Source of the DNA: Formosa sp. Hel1_33_131
Lineage (GTDB): Bacteria > Bacteroidota > Bacteroidia > Flavobacteriales > Flavobacteriaceae
NCBI GenBank assembly: GCA_949499105.1
Contig: CATEFX010000019.1
Span: 1 to 64,000, forward strand
DNA length: 64,000 nt
Direction: 5' to 3'
Shown: positions 49,084-59,375 of the stretch, in pieces
Numbering within the stretch: position 1 is the stretch's first letter
Layout of the letters: the number at the start of each line of letters is the position of its first letter
Position numbers and translations under genes: made by a program
The notes under the pieces: model-generated
What the model was told of the DNA's origin: nothing
What the model saw: only the letters and a program-made list of their open reading frames with translations
Databases searched by the model: none

Positions 49084-51531
49084 ATGAGCAAATCAAAATT
49101 CACAATGCTTGACAGTTTGTCATTACAAGACTTTGACGAAAATTCAGAGTTAATCCCTTTAATGACCACAGAAGATGAAGAAGCTATAAAAAATGAATCG
49201 TTACCTGACTCAGTTCCAATTCTTTCACTTCGAAATACCGTTTTATTCCCTGGGGTTGTTATTCCTATTACTGCGGGTCGAGATAAATCTATTCAGTTAA
49301 TTAATGAAGCCAATTCAGGCTCTAAGGTGATTGGAGTTGTGTCTCAAAAAGATGAGAATGTCGAAGACCCTACTATTGATGATGTCTATACAACGGGGAC
49401 CGTGGCTAGGATTTTAAAAGTCCTAAAAATGCCCGACGGGAATACGACCGTAATCATTCAAGGAAAAAAGCGATTTCAAATTTCTGAGATGGTTTCAGAA
49501 ACTCCTTATATGGTGGCTAAAATTCAGGATGTACCAGAAATCACGCCTTTAGATACCACCGAATTCCCAGCTATTATTGAATCGATTAAAGAGTTGGCAC
49601 TTCAAATTATAAAGCAAAGTCCAACAATTCCTAGTGAAGCATCTTTTGCGATTAAGAATATTGAAAGCAGCTCGTTTTTAATCAACTTTGTGTCCTCAAA
49701 CATGAATATTTCTGTTGTTGAAAAACAAAAATTATTAGAAGTTCATGAACTTCAGGAACGTGCCTTATTAACCTTAAAGCACATGAATGTTGAGTTTCAA
49801 CGCTTGGAGCTCAAGAATGACATTCAATCCAAAGTGCAAAGTGACATGAGTCAACAACAGCGCGAATATTTCTTACAACAACAAATTAAAACCATTCAAG
49901 AGGAATTGGGGGGAGTGAGTTATGAAGAAGAAATTGAAGAGATGAAATCTCGAGCCGTTAAAAAGAAATGGAACGAAAAAGTTGAGGCTCATTTTAATAA
50001 AGAAATTGGAAAACTTCAACGGATGAACCCACAAGTTGCGGAGTATTCAATTCAAAGAAATTATTTAGACCTCTTTTTAGATTTACCTTGGGATTCTTTT
50101 AGTAAGGATAATTTTGATTTGAAGCGGGCTCAAAAGGTATTAGATCGTGATCATTTTGGATTGGAAGAAGTCAAACGACGAATTATAGAATATTTGGCTG
50201 TTTTAAAGCTTAGAAATGATATGAAATCTCCAATTCTTTGTCTGTATGGCCCTCCTGGAGTTGGTAAAACATCCTTAGGGAAGTCAATTGCAGAAGCTTT
50301 AGGGAGAGAATATGTTCGTATTTCTTTAGGTGGTTTGAGAGATGAAGCTGAAATAAGAGGTCATAGAAAAACATATATTGGTGCCATGCCGGGTCGAATT
50401 TTGCAAAGTTTAAAAAAGGCAGGCACTTCAAACCCTGTTTTTGTTTTGGATGAAATTGATAAACTGTCGAGTTCGAATCAAGGGGATCCATCTTCCGCAA
50501 TGTTAGAAGTCTTAGATCCAGAACAAAATTCAGCATTTTATGACAATTTTTTAGAAATGGGCTATGACCTTTCTAAAGTCATGTTTGTAGCAACTTCGAA
50601 CAGTTTAAATACCATTCAACCTGCGCTTTTAGATCGTATGGAAATTATCAATGTATCGGGTTATACGATTGAAGAAAAGGTTCAGATTGGAAAAAAATTC
50701 TTATTACCAAAGCAAATTAAAGAACATGGAATGAAAACGCCTGATCTTAAAATAGCTCAACCCCAATTAGAAAAAATTGTCGAAGGCTACACCAGAGAAT
50801 CAGGAGTGAGAGGGCTTGAAAAACAAATCGCAAAAATGGTGCGTTATGCTGCCAAGAATATTGCAATGGAAGAGTCTTATGAAGTTAAAGTTTCAAATGA
50901 AACCATTGTAGAAGTTTTGGGCAGTCCTAAACTCGAACGTGATAAATACGAAAATAACGATGTTGCAGGGGTTGTCACAGGGCTCGCATGGACGCGTGTT
51001 GGTGGTGATATTTTATTTATAGAATCTATTTTATCAAAAGGAAAAGGGACTTTAAATATCACAGGGAACTTAGGAAAAGTGATGAAAGAATCTGCGACCA
51101 TTGCGATGGAATACATCAAAGCGAATGCGGATTTATATGGTCTAGACCATGCTATTTTTGAGAAGTATAATGTACATATTCACGTGCCTGAAGGAGCCAC
51201 TCCAAAAGATGGCCCTAGTGCTGGTATCACAATGCTTACGTCTCTAGTGTCTTTGTTTACTCAGAAAAAAATTATGAAAAATTTAGCCATGACCGGTGAA
51301 ATTACTTTGCGAGGCAAAGTACTGCCGGTTGGAGGAATTAAAGAAAAGATTTTGGCCGCTAAGCGTGCTAAAATTAAAGATATCATCCTTTCAAAAGAAA
51401 ACAAAAGTGATATTGATGACATCAATGCAACCTACCTTAAAGGCCTGAAATTTCATTTTGTTTCTGAGATGAGTGAAGTTATTGAAATCGCGATCACCAA
51501 TCAAAAAGTGAAAAATGCTAAAACTTTATAA
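49084..51531 (+). CDS. lon: endopeptidase La (Lon protease)
   Basis: [51 protein letters not shown]; catalytic [11 protein letters not shown]; 815 aa. Confidence 0.98.
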   Translation: MSKSKFTMLDSLSLQDFDENSELIPLMTTEDEEAIKNESLPDSVPILSLRNTVLFPGVVIPITAGRDKSIQLINEANSGSKVIGVVSQKDENVEDPTIDDVYTTGTVARILKVLKMPDGNTTVIIQGKKRFQISEMVSETPYMVAKIQDVPEITPLDTTEFPAIIESIKELALQIIKQSPTIPSEASFAIKNIESSSFLINFVSSNMNISVVEKQKLLEVHELQERALLTLKHMNVEFQRLELKNDIQSKVQSDMSQQQREYFLQQQIKTIQEELGGVSYEEEIEEMKSRAVKKKWNEKVEAHFNKEIGKLQRMNPQVAEYSIQRNYLDLFLDLPWDSFSKDNFDLKRAQKVLDRDHFGLEEVKRRIIEYLAVLKLRNDMKSPILCLYGPPGVGKTSLGKSIAEALGREYVRISLGGLRDEAEIRGHRKTYIGAMPGRILQSLKKAGTSNPVFVLDEIDKLSSSNQGDPSSAMLEVLDPEQNSAFYDNFLEMGYDLSKVMFVATSNSLNTIQPALLDRMEIINVSGYTIEEKVQIGKKFLLPKQIKEHGMKTPDLKIAQPQLEKIVEGYTRESGVRGLEKQIAKMVRYAAKNIAMEESYEVKVSNETIVEVLGSPKLERDKYENNDVAGVVTGLAWTRVGGDILFIESILSKGKGTLNITGNLGKVMKESATIAMEYIKANADLYGLDHAIFEKYNVHIHVPEGATPKDGPSAGITMLTSLVSLFTQKKIMKNLAMTGEITLRGKVLPVGGIKEKILAAKRAKIKDIILSKENKSDIDDINATYLKGLKFHFVSEMSEVIEIAITNQKVKNAKTL

Positions 51532-51607
51532 TTAAAGGTTTTAGTGTTCTACAAAATAAACCCTTCTAGTATTCGTTTAAGAATTGATTTATTTACTTTT
51601 ATATAAA

Positions 51608-52627
51608 ATGAGGATATATGTTGTGTTTTTTTTGATTTTATGTGGTCATGATGCAGCACATGCGCAACTTGGGGGCGAATCTACCTATCAGTTTTTAAAT
51701 CTAATGTCCTCTCCAAGGCAAGCGGCTCTTGGTGGAAAGGTGCTTACAAATGTGGATTACGATGTCACACAAGCCTTGTACAATCCTGCAACGATTAATG
51801 TTGCAATGGACAACCAATTGGCATTGAATTATTCGAGTTATTTAGGAGATATTAGTTATGGAACTGCTGCTTATGCCTATACATGGGACCGCCGGACTCA
51901 AACATTTCATGTGGGGATGACTTATGTGAATTATGGAAGTTTTGATGGCTATGATGAAAATGGAGTCAGTACAGGAACGTTTTCTGGTACTGAAGCTGCT
52001 CTTTCTGTCGGCTATGCTACTCAAATTGGATATTCAGATTTTTATATCGGCGCGAATCTTAAATTAATTTCCTCAAAGTTAGAACAGTACAATTCTTTTG
52101 GAATTGCGACTGATGTTGGTATCATATATATTAATGATTATTTAGATTTTAATGCCGCCCTAGTGGTGCGGAATTTTGGAACTCAACTCACCACCTATGC
52201 TGGTATGCAAGAGTCTTTACCTTTTGAGATTGATCTTGGGTTATCTCAAACACTAGAAAATGTCCCTTTAAAATGGCATCTAACGTTTGAAAATCTTCAA
52301 AAGTGGCCGATTGCCGTTTCTAACCCTGCACGTGCGACCTCAGATCTAAACAATAATCAAACGCAAGAAGAAATCAGTTTTTTCAAAAACCTTGTCAGAC
52401 ATACAATTATAGGCGCAGAATTGTTTCCTAATAAAGGATTTAATCTTAGATTTGGATATAGTTTTAGACGTGCTGCCGAACTGATGATTTTAGAACAACG
52501 AAATTTTTCGGGCTTGTCCTTCGGGATAGGTTTAAAATTTAATAAAATGAGATTTAGTTATACGCATGCCCGCTACTCATCCGCCACAAACACAAGTTTT
52601 CTGGGGCTACAAATAAATTTACAATAG
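51608..52627 (+). CDS. porQ: type IX secretion system protein PorQ
   Basis: GESTYQFLNLMSSPRQAALGGKVLTNVDYDVTQALYNPATIN, PorV/PorQ-like barrel, directly upstream of cmk. Start set at MRIYVVFFL. Confidence 0.88.
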   Translation: MRIYVVFFLILCGHDAAHAQLGGESTYQFLNLMSSPRQAALGGKVLTNVDYDVTQALYNPATINVAMDNQLALNYSSYLGDISYGTAAYAYTWDRRTQTFHVGMTYVNYGSFDGYDENGVSTGTFSGTEAALSVGYATQIGYSDFYIGANLKLISSKLEQYNSFGIATDVGIIYINDYLDFNAALVVRNFGTQLTTYAGMQESLPFEIDLGLSQTLENVPLKWHLTFENLQKWPIAVSNPARATSDLNNNQTQEEISFFKNLVRHTIIGAELFPNKGFNLRFGYSFRRAAELMILEQRNFSGLSFGIGLKFNKMRFSYTHARYSSATNTSFLGLQINLQ

Positions 52628-53310
52628 TGAAAAAAATAACAATAGCCATTGATGGGTTTTCATCAACAGGAAAAAGTACACTGGCCAAACAATTAGCTCA
52701 AAAGCTTCAGTATGTATATGTTGATTCTGGAGCAATGTATCGTGCTGTAGCATTATATGCCTTAAATCATAAATTAATTATCGACAAAAAATTAAATAAA
52801 GAGATTCTTATAAGTCATTTGCCAGAGATCAAAGTTTCCTTTAGGTATAATGAACTTTTAAAAGCTTCAGAAATCTATTTAAATGGAGATAATGTGAATA
52901 CTGCCATTCGAACCATGGAGGTTTCCAATAGTGTGAGTATTGTGGCGACTGTTCCTGAAGTGCGTCAACAATTAGTAGAATTACAGCAAGAAATGGGAGC
53001 TCACAAAGGAATTGTAATGGATGGAAGAGATATTGGTACGGTTGTTTTTCCAGACGCTGAATTGAAGCTTTTTATGACTGCCTCCGCCGATACTCGTGCA
53101 CAACGTCGCTATGATGAACTGATTGAAAGTGGGGCAGAAGTAACGTATCAAGCAGTGCTTGAAAATATCACCTCACGAGATCACATCGACTCTACAAGAG
53201 AAGATTCGCCTTTGTTTAAAGCAGATGATGCCATTGGAATTGATAACTCAAATCTAAATAAGGAACAGCAATTTGAAAAGGTGATGAAGCTAGTAAAGTC
53301 AAAATTGTAA
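52627..53310 (+). CDS. cmk: cytidylate kinase
   Basis: ITIAIDGFSSTGKSTLAKQLAQKLQYVYVDSGAMYRAVALYA, VMDGRDIGTVVFPDAELKLFMTASADTRAQRRYDEL. Confidence 0.96.
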   Translation: MKKITIAIDGFSSTGKSTLAKQLAQKLQYVYVDSGAMYRAVALYALNHKLIIDKKLNKEILISHLPEIKVSFRYNELLKASEIYLNGDNVNTAIRTMEVSNSVSIVATVPEVRQQLVELQQEMGAHKGIVMDGRDIGTVVFPDAELKLFMTASADTRAQRRYDELIESGAEVTYQAVLENITSRDHIDSTREDSPLFKADDAIGIDNSNLNKEQQFEKVMKLVKSKL

Positions 53311-53322
53311 TTCACAACTCAT

Positions 53323-53354
53323 AAAAAAAGACTATCGAGTGACAGTCTTTTTTG
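53323..53354. terminator. intrinsic terminator between cmk and LysM gene
   Basis: AAAAAAGACT-atcgagtgac-AGTCTTTTTT. Confidence 0.75.
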
Positions 53355-53385
53355 GTTTTGGAATAAATTTTTACAGATTTAGAAT

Positions 53386-53763
53386 CTATAAATTAGGGAT
53401 GACCAGTTCTTGATCTGGATAAATCCTGTCAGGACTTTTTAGGATTTCACTGTTGGCCAAAAATATTTGTTTATAATTCATTGCGTTGCCATAGTAGTGT
53501 TTTGCAATTCCTCCTAAAGTTTCACCTCTTTTTACAGTATGCCGGTGGTAAACGGATGCATCTCGGATTTCAATATTAGCATTGAGATCTGAAGGTTTGT
53601 CACCTCCAACAGACTTGATTTCATCCCAAAGAAGGTTTTTTTCATAAGGGGTTCTGGCAGTACCTTTGATGTTTAAAATCCCGTTTTGTTCCTGGACGTC
53701 ACCATCTTGGATCTTTAATTTTTCACCTAGATCCAGTACGGATTGGTATTTTTGTTTAAGCAT
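53386..53763 (-). CDS. LysM domain-containing protein (BON/LysM YgaU-like)
   Basis: BON-like N-domain then YHRHTVKRGETLGGIAKHYYGNAMNYKQIFLANSEILKSPDRIYPDQELVIPNL. Start set at MLKQKY. Confidence 0.88.
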   Translation of the reverse strand: MLKQKYQSVLDLGEKLKIQDGDVQEQNGILNIKGTARTPYEKNLLWDEIKSVGGDKPSDLNANIEIRDASVYHRHTVKRGETLGGIAKHYYGNAMNYKQIFLANSEILKSPDRIYPDQELVIPNL

Positions 53764-54026
53764 AATTAAGTAGATTTGAAGATTATAAACTAAATGTAGC
53801 AAATTTTATGCTAATTTCCTCACCAAAACAATAAATTTAACACCTCTTTAGCGTCTCTGTTAAAAACAGCAGAGAATTCGTTTGGTAAGCATATAGATAT
53901 ATCGTAACATTGCACTCCTTTTAGCGATAATAGATTCAGTAAAAGGAATTCACTTTAATTAACAATGCTTTTATAGAAGCGCTTAATCGAATCTAACTTC
54001 TGTAAAATACAAATTTTTAAACAGCC

Positions 54027-55859
54027 ATGGCTGAAGAACAAAACACAAATGTGGAAGAAGTAACTGCAGAAACTACCGCAGCAGAAACGCCACAAGTAAA
54101 CGAAGCTCAAGCAAATCCCGAGCAATTCCTGAAAGATTTTAACTGGCACAATTACGAAGAGGGTATCGACCCTGTTGACGATGCTAAACTTGATGAATTT
54201 GAAAAGTTAGTCGCAAGTAATTTTGTAGACACTCTTGATGATCAAGTGGTAGAAGGAACTGTGATTCATATTTCTGATCGCGATGCGATTATTGATATCA
54301 ATGCAAAATCTGAAGGTGTTATTTCATTAAATGAATTTCGTTACAACCCAAACCTTGCAGTAGGTGACAAAGTAGAAGTATTAATCGATGTGCGTGAAGA
54401 TGCAACAGGTCAATTAATTTTATCGCACCGTAAAGCAAGAGTTATCAAGGCATGGGATCGTGTGATCGCTGCAAATGAAACTGGAGAAATTGTAAATGGA
54501 TTCGTTAAATGTCGTACGAAAGGTGGTATGATTGTCGACGTATTTGGTATTGAAGCATTCTTACCAGGATCACAAATCGATGTGAAACCAATTAGAGATT
54601 ACGATCAGTATGTAAACAAAACAATGGAATTCAAAGTGGTTAAAATCAACCACGAATTCAAAAACGTTGTTGTTTCGCATAAAGCACTTATTGAAGCGGA
54701 TATCGAAATCCAGAAAAAAGAAATTATCAGTCAACTAGAAAAAGGTCAAGTTCTTGAAGGTGTGGTTAAAAATATCACGTCATACGGAGTCTTTATGGAT
54801 CTTGGAGGTGTTGATGGATTAGTTCATATTACAGACCTTTCTTGGTCAAGAATCAACCATCCAAGTGAGATTGTTGAACTCGATCAAAAATTAAACGTTG
54901 TAATCCTTGATTTTGATGAAAACAAGTCAAGAATTCAATTAGGTCTTAAACAATTAAGCAAACATCCATGGGATGCCCTTGGAGAAGAAGTTAAAATTGG
55001 AGATGAAATCGAAGGTAAAGTTGTAGTCATCGCTGATTATGGCGCATTTATCGAGGTTGTTGAAGGCGTTGAAGGATTAATTCACGTTTCTGAAATGTCT
55101 TGGTCTACACACTTACGTTCTGCACAAGATTTCGTTAAAGTAGGCGATAAAATCAAAGCTCAAATCTTAACTTTAGATAGAGAAGATCGTAAAATGTCAT
55201 TAGGTATCAAGCAATTATCTGCTGATCCATGGACAGATATTACAACAAAATTCCCAGTCGCTTCTAAGCATACAGGAATTGTTAGAAACTTCACAAACTT
55301 TGGTGTTTTTGTTGAATTAGAAGAAGGTATTGATGGATTAATTTACATCTCTGATTTATCTTGGACTAAGAAAGTCAAGCATCCTAGCGAATTCTGTGCT
55401 GTTGGTGATAACTTAGAAGTGATAGTTCTTGAACTCGATGTAGAAGCAAGAAAATTAAGTTTAGGTCATAAACAAACGACGGAGAATCCATGGGATAAAT
55501 ATCAAACTGAATTTGCATTAAACACGAAACATACCGCTTCAATCGAGGAGATTGTTGATAAAGGTGCGACTGTGAAATTCAATGAAGATGTGATTGCTTT
55601 TGTTCCTTCACGTCATCTTGAAAAAGAAGACGGAAACAAGCTTAAAAAAGGCGAAGAAGCTGAGTTTGTGATCATTGAATTCAATAAAGAATTCAAACGT
55701 GTGGTCGCATCTCATACCGCTCTTTTTAAAGCAGAAGAAGTGAAGCATGTGAAAGCAGCTGTTAAAAAAGCAGCAAGTAGTGCAGCAGAAGCAAAACCTA
55801 CTTTAGGAGACGCGAATGATGCTTTACAAGCGCTTAAAGACAAGATGGACGGGAAATAA
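54027..55859 (+). CDS. rpsA: 30S ribosomal protein S1
   Basis: Multiple S1 repeats (GVVKNITSYGVFMDLGGVDGLVHITDLSWSRINHPSEI, GIVRNFTNFGVFVELEEGIDGLIYISDLSW). Confidence 0.97.
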   Translation: MAEEQNTNVEEVTAETTAAETPQVNEAQANPEQFLKDFNWHNYEEGIDPVDDAKLDEFEKLVASNFVDTLDDQVVEGTVIHISDRDAIIDINAKSEGVISLNEFRYNPNLAVGDKVEVLIDVREDATGQLILSHRKARVIKAWDRVIAANETGEIVNGFVKCRTKGGMIVDVFGIEAFLPGSQIDVKPIRDYDQYVNKTMEFKVVKINHEFKNVVVSHKALIEADIEIQKKEIISQLEKGQVLEGVVKNITSYGVFMDLGGVDGLVHITDLSWSRINHPSEIVELDQKLNVVILDFDENKSRIQLGLKQLSKHPWDALGEEVKIGDEIEGKVVVIADYGAFIEVVEGVEGLIHVSEMSWSTHLRSAQDFVKVGDKIKAQILTLDREDRKMSLGIKQLSADPWTDITTKFPVASKHTGIVRNFTNFGVFVELEEGIDGLIYISDLSWTKKVKHPSEFCAVGDNLEVIVLELDVEARKLSLGHKQTTENPWDKYQTEFALNTKHTASIEEIVDKGATVKFNEDVIAFVPSRHLEKEDGNKLKKGEEAEFVIIEFNKEFKRVVASHTALFKAEEVKHVKAAVKKAASSAAEAKPTLGDANDALQALKDKMDGK

Positions 55860-55879
55860 TCACCCAATAGTCTTATAAC

Positions 55880-55915
55880 TTAAAAGCCCCTTCTCATTGA
55901 GAAGGGGCTTTTTTT
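55880..55915. terminator. intrinsic terminator after rpsA
   Basis: AAAAGCCCCTTCTCA-tt-GAGAAGGGGCTTTTTTT. Confidence 0.9.
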
Positions 55916-55954
55916 ATGTTTAATTTTGAAGATTCCTTTTAACCACTTAATGAT

Positions 55955-56356
55955 TTAATGTTTTTTATCCTCTGGTTTTTGTTGCCACATCATTAAATAC
56001 TGTCCAGTGGCCATTTTACGAGCTGTGTAAATCGCTTTTTGTGCGTATTCACCTTCAAATAATTCATTGATGGTTTCGACCCACAATTGTAACCACTTTC
56101 CAAAATGCACTTGATTAATTGTATAGTCTGCAACTTTATCTACTTTGGCATGTTTTTGTAATGGATTGCCTTTAAATTTGGGCACGCCAAATAAATTGGT
56201 TTCCCAAAAATCGGTCAATTTCACCAAATGGTCAGGCCACAACGCTTCGCTAATATGGGTATTAAAAATGGGACCTAGTAACGCATCTTTTCTGATTTTC
56301 GAATAAAATGTATTGACTAAAACTTGGAGGTCTTCTCTGGTGTCGATCGTTTTCAT
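55955..56356 (-). CDS. group III truncated hemoglobin
   Basis: LVNTFYSKIRKDALLGPIFN, HLVKLTDFWETNLFGVPKFKGNPLQKHAKV, HFGKWLQLWVETINELFEG. Confidence 0.88.
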   Translation of the reverse strand: MKTIDTREDLQVLVNTFYSKIRKDALLGPIFNTHISEALWPDHLVKLTDFWETNLFGVPKFKGNPLQKHAKVDKVADYTINQVHFGKWLQLWVETINELFEGEYAQKAIYTARKMATGQYLMMWQQKPEDKKH

Positions 56357-56423
56357 GAATTACTTATAAAATTAAGTTCAGAAGAATTGGCGTTGGGGCG
56401 TTTTCTTTAAATAAAGATAACAA

Positions 56424-56455
56424 AAAAAGCCGCTTCTTTTCAGAAACGGCTTAGT
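56424..56455 (-). terminator. intrinsic terminator after the prx-trx-small protein cluster
   Basis: AAGCCG...CGGCTT with an A-run on the 5' side (T-run on minus). Confidence 0.7.
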
Positions 56456-56473
56456 ATTTTAAAAGTCAAAACA

Positions 56474-56737
56474 TTAGGTGTCAATGGAACCCAGTACGCG
56501 TTTCATGAAACTATTTAAAGCTTCTTTTTGTGGCGTTCCATCTTTCATCATTTTATGGACTTCAAGAGCGCCATACATATTAGAGATTAATTCGCCAATG
56601 ACGTCTAATTCTTCATCTTTCAGACTTGGAACTTCTGTAAGTGCTTCAAGGGTTTCAAGGGTTTCAACGATATAATCTTCGTCATTGTCCTCAATAAATT
56701 GCGTTAAATGTTTAATTACTGGCAGCTTCATCGACAA
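56474..56737 (-). CDS. small conserved-looking acidic helical protein, unknown function
   Basis: 87 aa, MSMKLPVIKHLTQFIEDNDEDYIVETLETLEALTEVPSLKDEELDVIGELISNMYGALEVHKMMKDGTPQKEALNSFMKRVLG; overlaps the trx gene by 26 nt. Confidence 0.75.
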   Translation of the reverse strand: MSMKLPVIKHLTQFIEDNDEDYIVETLETLEALTEVPSLKDEELDVIGELISNMYGALEVHKMMKDGTPQKEALNSFMKRVLGSIDT

Positions 56738-57023
56738 GTTCTTTTAAAACATCAAACTTATTTGTTTGGGTTTGGTTTATAAATTGTCCTGATTTAAAAA
56801 TCGCAAAAGTAGGCAGATTGTCTACAGTAGCTAATTTTCTACTTTCAGGGAATTTTTCAGCATCCACGATCACAAAGGTAGCATCCGACATTTCAGAGGC
56901 TAATTTTTTGAATTTTGGTTTCATAATTCTACAATTCCCACACCATGAAGCGGAGTATTGTACCACTACGAATGGGTTGTCTGAAATAATAGCTTGTAAA
57001 TTGTCTTCAGAAAGTTCTTGCAT
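56712..57023 (-). CDS. thioredoxin family protein (WCGNC active site)
   Basis: PFVVVQYSASWCGNCRIMKPKFKKLASEM, VDNLPTFAIFKSGQFI. Confidence 0.92.
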   Translation of the reverse strand: MQELSEDNLQAIISDNPFVVVQYSASWCGNCRIMKPKFKKLASEMSDATFVIVDAEKFPESRKLATVDNLPTFAIFKSGQFINQTQTNKFDVLKELVDEAASN

Positions 57024-57035
57024 TATAAACAGTTT

Positions 57036-57674
57036 TTAGTGTGATGCTAAATAACTAGCAGTTCCTTTAGCATTCGGTTCCATGGCGTCTTTACCTTCTT
57101 CCCAGTTTGCAGGACATACTTCTCCTTTTTCTTGTACGTGCGTGTAGGCATCTACAAGTCTTAAAAACTCAGCAACATTACGACCAAGTGGCATGTGGTT
57201 CACACTTTCATGCACCACAGTTCCTTCTTCATCAATAATGTAAGTTGCTCTGTAAGTAACGTTGTCACCTTCAACTAAAACGACTCCAGTTTCTTCATTA
57301 TAAGTTTCATCTGAAATATCTAAAATACCTAAGGTAGATGCTAAGTTTCTATTAGAATCTGCCAAAATTGGGTACGTAACACCTTCGATACCGCCATTGT
57401 CTTTAGCCGTTGATAACCATGCAAAATGAACTTCTGGCGTATCACATGAAGCACCAATAACAATGGTGTTTCTTTTTTCAAATTCGGCTTTAGCAGCTTC
57501 AAATGCGTGTAATTCTGTTGGACATACAAAAGTAAAATCTTTTGGATACCAGAACAAAAGTACTTTTTTCTTATTGTTGATTGCTTCTTCGAGAACGTTT
57601 ACTTTAAAAGTATCGCCCATTTCATTCATTGCATCAACGTTTAAATTTGGAAATTTTTTTCCTACAATTGCCAT
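57036..57674 (-). CDS. peroxiredoxin, 2-Cys AhpC/Prx1 type
   Basis: LLFWYPKDFTFVCPTELHAFEAAKAEFEKRNT, HMPLGRNVAEFLRLVDA, KGEVCPANWEEGKDAM. Confidence 0.95.
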   Translation of the reverse strand: MAIVGKKFPNLNVDAMNEMGDTFKVNVLEEAINNKKKVLLFWYPKDFTFVCPTELHAFEAAKAEFEKRNTIVIGASCDTPEVHFAWLSTAKDNGGIEGVTYPILADSNRNLASTLGILDISDETYNEETGVVLVEGDNVTYRATYIIDEEGTVVHESVNHMPLGRNVAEFLRLVDAYTHVQEKGEVCPANWEEGKDAMEPNAKGTASYLASH

Positions 57675-57805
57675 AATATATAGTTTAAGTGTTGTTAAAT
57701 TATTTTAGGTAAAGATACAGTATGCACTCTCTTTTTATCGGGTTGAAAAATTATAATTTCTTATAGAACTATAAGGTAAAGTTATTTTGAATAAACTTGA
57801 AGTAT

Positions 57806-59290
57806 TTAGGACTTCGCTAATTCTTTTATCTTGATAGAGAACGCAGCAAACAGAAGTGTGGTAAAAGGACTGATCCAATTGAAAAATGCAAACACAAAAT
57901 AGTCTGCTACAGAAACGCCTAAAACGCCGCTTTGATAAGCACCACAAGTATTCCAAGGCACTAACACGGAAGTAACGGTTCCAGAATCTTCAAGCGTACG
58001 GCTTAAGTTTTCAGGGGCTAAACCACGATCTTTATAAGCTTTTTTAAACATTTTCCCTGGGACAACCAATGCCAAATATTGATCAGAAGCCGTTACATTA
58101 AGCGCCAAACAACTAGCAACAGTGCTTGCAAATAAGCCAAAAGTAGAGGTGGCTAAGCTTAAAAGTGCTTTACTAATCCTAGAAAGTGCGCCTATAGCAT
58201 CCATAACGCCTCCAAAAACCATGGCGCAAACAATCAACCATATAGTGCCTAACATCCCACGCATCCCACCAGAAGTGAATAAGTCATTTAGTTCTTCACT
58301 CGATGATACAACGGCAGTGTCAACCGTAATCGCTTTCATGACCCCTTTATAAGCGGCTTCAAAACTTAGTGTATCGCTTTCTGCAATTGCTAGTATAATT
58401 TGTGGTTGTGCAATAATGGCCGCCACAGCACCCAATAAGGTTCCAATTAAAAGTGCTATAAGAGGCGGTGTTTTTCTTACGATTAAAACAATCACTAACA
58501 CAGGCACACTAAATAACCAAGGTGAAATATTAAATGCACCGTCTATGGCTTCGAGTTTATCAGAGATGTCAGGGGTTCCAGTGGTGTCTATGTTTAACCC
58601 AATTATTAAAAAGATAATTAGTGTAATTATGATGGTTGGGATGGTTGTGTAGGCCATATACTTTATGTGGTCAAATAATTCACTCCCTGCCATTGCAGGA
58701 GCTAAATTTGTAGTATCACTAAGCGGGGACATTTTATCTCCAAAATAGGCGCCTGATAATACAGCTCCAGCCGTCATACCAGCAGAAATCCCTAAAGTGT
58801 TTCCAATTCCAATTAATGCAATTCCAACCGTTGCCGATGTGGTCCAGCTACTGCCTGTAGCGATGGAAATGATTGAGCAAATGATGACAGAGGCTACCAG
58901 GAAAAATGTAGGGTTCAAGATTTGTAGTCCATAATAAATCATGGATGGAATCACACCACTAATGAGCCAGGTTCCAGCCAATGCTCCGACCATTAATAAA
59001 ATCAAAAGTGACCCGGTAGTCGATTTAACATTTTCGGCAACTTCCTCTAACATTTGTTTATAACTAACTTTATTATAAAACCCAACAATAGCGGCTACAG
59101 CAGCTCCTAATATTAATATAAATTGATTGCTACCACTAAGCGCATCGTCACCAAATACAAAAAATACATTATAAAACAACATCCCAACAAGAGCGATCAC
59201 AGGGATGAGCGCTTCCCAGATATTCAGCTCTTTGTTTTCAATAATTACGTTGTCTTTTGGGGTAATTGGTTTAATGTTTTGACTTTCCAT
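57806..59290 (-). CDS. nhaC: Na+/H+ antiporter NhaC family
   Basis: ~12 TM, GSSWTTSATVGIALIGIG, SGAYFGDKMSPLSDTTNLAPAMAG, VPWNTCGAYQSGVLGVS. Confidence 0.92.
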   Translation of the reverse strand: MESQNIKPITPKDNVIIENKELNIWEALIPVIALVGMLFYNVFFVFGDDALSGSNQFILILGAAVAAIVGFYNKVSYKQMLEEVAENVKSTTGSLLILLMVGALAGTWLISGVIPSMIYYGLQILNPTFFLVASVIICSIISIATGSSWTTSATVGIALIGIGNTLGISAGMTAGAVLSGAYFGDKMSPLSDTTNLAPAMAGSELFDHIKYMAYTTIPTIIITLIIFLIIGLNIDTTGTPDISDKLEAIDGAFNISPWLFSVPVLVIVLIVRKTPPLIALLIGTLLGAVAAIIAQPQIILAIAESDTLSFEAAYKGVMKAITVDTAVVSSSEELNDLFTSGGMRGMLGTIWLIVCAMVFGGVMDAIGALSRISKALLSLATSTFGLFASTVASCLALNVTASDQYLALVVPGKMFKKAYKDRGLAPENLSRTLEDSGTVTSVLVPWNTCGAYQSGVLGVSVADYFVFAFFNWISPFTTLLFAAFSIKIKELAKS

Positions 59291-59375
59291 AAAAATAAAG
59301 TTCAGTGATTCGTTACTGTAATGTTACGATTTTACTGACAGCTATGCAAGTCCACATTTGGTCACTACTTTTGGG

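Noticed and set aside
53803-54026. rpsA leader as a novel riboswitch
   Set aside because: A small TCTCTG...CAGAGA hairpin exists, but nothing beyond a normal leader could be supported by eye.
58122-58652. Plus-strand ORFs opposite nhaC
   Set aside because: Antisense shadows of a membrane protein gene.
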